Of a stretch of DNA of 7,322 nt, positions 6,610 to 7,322 are shown piece after piece. The translations under genes and the position numbers were made by a program. The notes under the pieces were generated by a model that was given only the letters and a program-made list of their open reading frames with translations, did not search any database and was not told the DNA's origin. Position 1 is the first letter of the stretch. Each line of letters opens with the position of its first letter. The stretch is from CAYYHA01 sp964471535 (lineage in GTDB: Bacteria > Myxococcota > Myxococcia > SLRQ01): assembly GCA_964471535.1 (NCBI GenBank), contig CAYYHA010000219.1, forward strand, positions 1-7,322, in the 5' to 3' direction.

Positions 6610-7019
6610 GGACTTGGCTCCTCACTCGACGAGGCGGCCGTCGCCGGGAGCCGCCTCAGGGTGACAGGGATGGTCTCGAGGACCTCCGCGGCCACGTAGA
6701 CCTCGGTTCGGTAGGTGGCATACCCCTCTTTGCGAAGCTCGATCCGGTGGGTTCCAGCGGGAAGATGCAGGACCCGCTCGCCGGAGAAGTCGGCGGCAAC
6801 GCCGCGGGTGACGCCGTCCACCACCACCACGGCGTCCGGGGGCTCGCACTGGATGCGAATCAGCCCCTGGTCCTTGGGCACCTCGAGGGGCCTTGGCACC
6901 TCACGCACGGACGGCGGCGGGGTGGCAGGTACCGGGCCGGCAGGGCCCCTGGGCTTCTGCTGGCCGGCACAGGCGAACACGAGCCCCGTCAGAGCGACCA
7001 TGGCGATGCCCCACCTCAA
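6606..7019 (-). CDS. PEGA-domain lipoprotein
   Basis: A 137-aa small envelope protein. A short signal sequence ends at LVFAC (C17), a reasonable though not ideal lipobox, so lipid anchoring in the envelope is likely. A Pro-rich linker (about 22-50) leads to one PEGA domain (about 52-122): IRIQCEPPDAVVVVDGVTRG, then LPAGTHRIELRKEGYATY and a closing strand VLETIPVTLRRL. PEGA domains are beta-sandwich modules found in surface and envelope proteins; their role is mostly binding or scaffolding. The start used is TTG at 7019, preceded by AGGGGG and giving an Arg in the N-region. An ATG at 7001 has a better Shine-Dalgarno (GAGGTG, 10 nt upstream) but would remove that Arg. The gap to the upstream gene is 8 nt and the stop overlaps the FecR start by 4 nt, so the two are very probably co-translated. 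Confidence 0.85.
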   Translation of the reverse strand: MRWGIAMVALTGLVFACAGQQKPRGPAGPVPATPPPSVREVPRPLEVPKDQGLIRIQCEPPDAVVVVDGVTRGVAADFSGERVLHLPAGTHRIELRKEGYATYRTEVYVAAEVLETIPVTLRRLPATAASSSEEPSP

Positions 7020-7027
7020 GCGCCCCC

Positions 7028-7322
7028 CTACTGCAGCTTCAATGCGACCAGGCCATCGTTGACCTTCGTGATGCGCACCGACTTCTTCCCCAGGCCCTTG
7101 CTCTCGAGGTGCATCGCGATGTCCTGCGCCGACGCGGTGCTGCGAACCTCCAGGGTCGCCTTGTCCCCCTCGAGGCTGCGCTCGCTCACGGCGGTCACCC
7201 CACGAATGCCGCTTTGCAGGTAGCGCTTGATCCTCTGCAGCTCCCGATAGCTCTGGATCCCGCTGATCTCGAGCGTGAGGAACTTCCCCGTGCTCATGCG
7301 CTTCTGCAGGGCGTCAGCGAGG
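7028..7322 (-). CDS. C-terminal end of an unidentified protein, 5' end outside the window
   Basis: The reading frame is open to the window edge (LADALQKR precedes the first ATG at 7297), and that ATG has no Shine-Dalgarno, so the true start very probably lies beyond 7322. About 97 residues are visible. They predict a compact alpha/beta module: strand FLTLEISGI, helix SYRELQRIKRYLQS, two strands IRGVTAVSERSLEGDKATLEVRS, helix AQDIAMHLES and a closing strand. The pattern 'helix, GV..V.eR.l..g.atleV' is reminiscent of domains in FlgT-like or other outer-membrane-associated proteins, but I cannot assign a family. It is the first visible gene of the operon, 8 nt from the PEGA lipoprotein, so an envelope role is a reasonable guess. 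Confidence 0.65.
   Translation of the reverse strand, partial: LADALQKRMSTGKFLTLEISGIQSYRELQRIKRYLQSGIRGVTAVSERSLEGDKATLEVRSTASAQDIAMHLESKGLGKKSVRITKVNDGLVALKLQ

Overview
The window is high-GC bacterial DNA (roughly two-thirds G+C by eye). All recognisable genes lie on the minus strand, so transcription runs from high to low coordinates. Single-copy FecR-domain and PEGA-domain envelope proteins, an AI-2E-type membrane protein and heavy GC codon bias suggest a deltaproteobacterial or Myxococcota-like chromosome. This is an inference from style, not a proven placement. I saw no insertion sequence, phage gene, CRISPR array or integration signature.

Reading in transcription order: (1) 7322-7028, the C-terminal end of a protein that starts outside the window; (2) 7019-6606, a small PEGA-domain lipoprotein; (3) 6609-5791, an exported FecR-domain protein; (4) about 5739-4426, an AI-2E/PerM-family polytopic membrane protein with a long disordered N-terminus; (5) 4429-3353, a calcineurin-like metallophosphoesterase of the LpxH-like type; (6) about 3318-2389, an exported protein built of about ten regular 24-residue strand/helix units, with a start that looks frameshifted. 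Gaps are a few bases or 4-nt ATGA overlaps, so genes 1-6 look like one operon with an envelope theme.

A strong -35 box (TTGACA) overlaps the stop codon of gene 6 and begins a second unit: tRNA-Val(GAC) at 2344-2270, a structured leader of about 166 nt, then thrS (threonyl-tRNA synthetase, 2103-121). After thrS a strong Shine-Dalgarno and a possible TTG start at the window edge mark the next gene. By common bacterial gene order this would be infC, but only 11 bases are visible.

The window is mostly housekeeping plus a conserved-looking envelope operon. The points most worth a second look are the repeat architecture and apparent one-base frameshift of gene 6, the co-directional tRNA-Val/hairpin/thrS leader, and the FecR + PEGA + membrane protein + phosphoesterase grouping. 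I found no clear evidence of a wholly new defence or mobile system.
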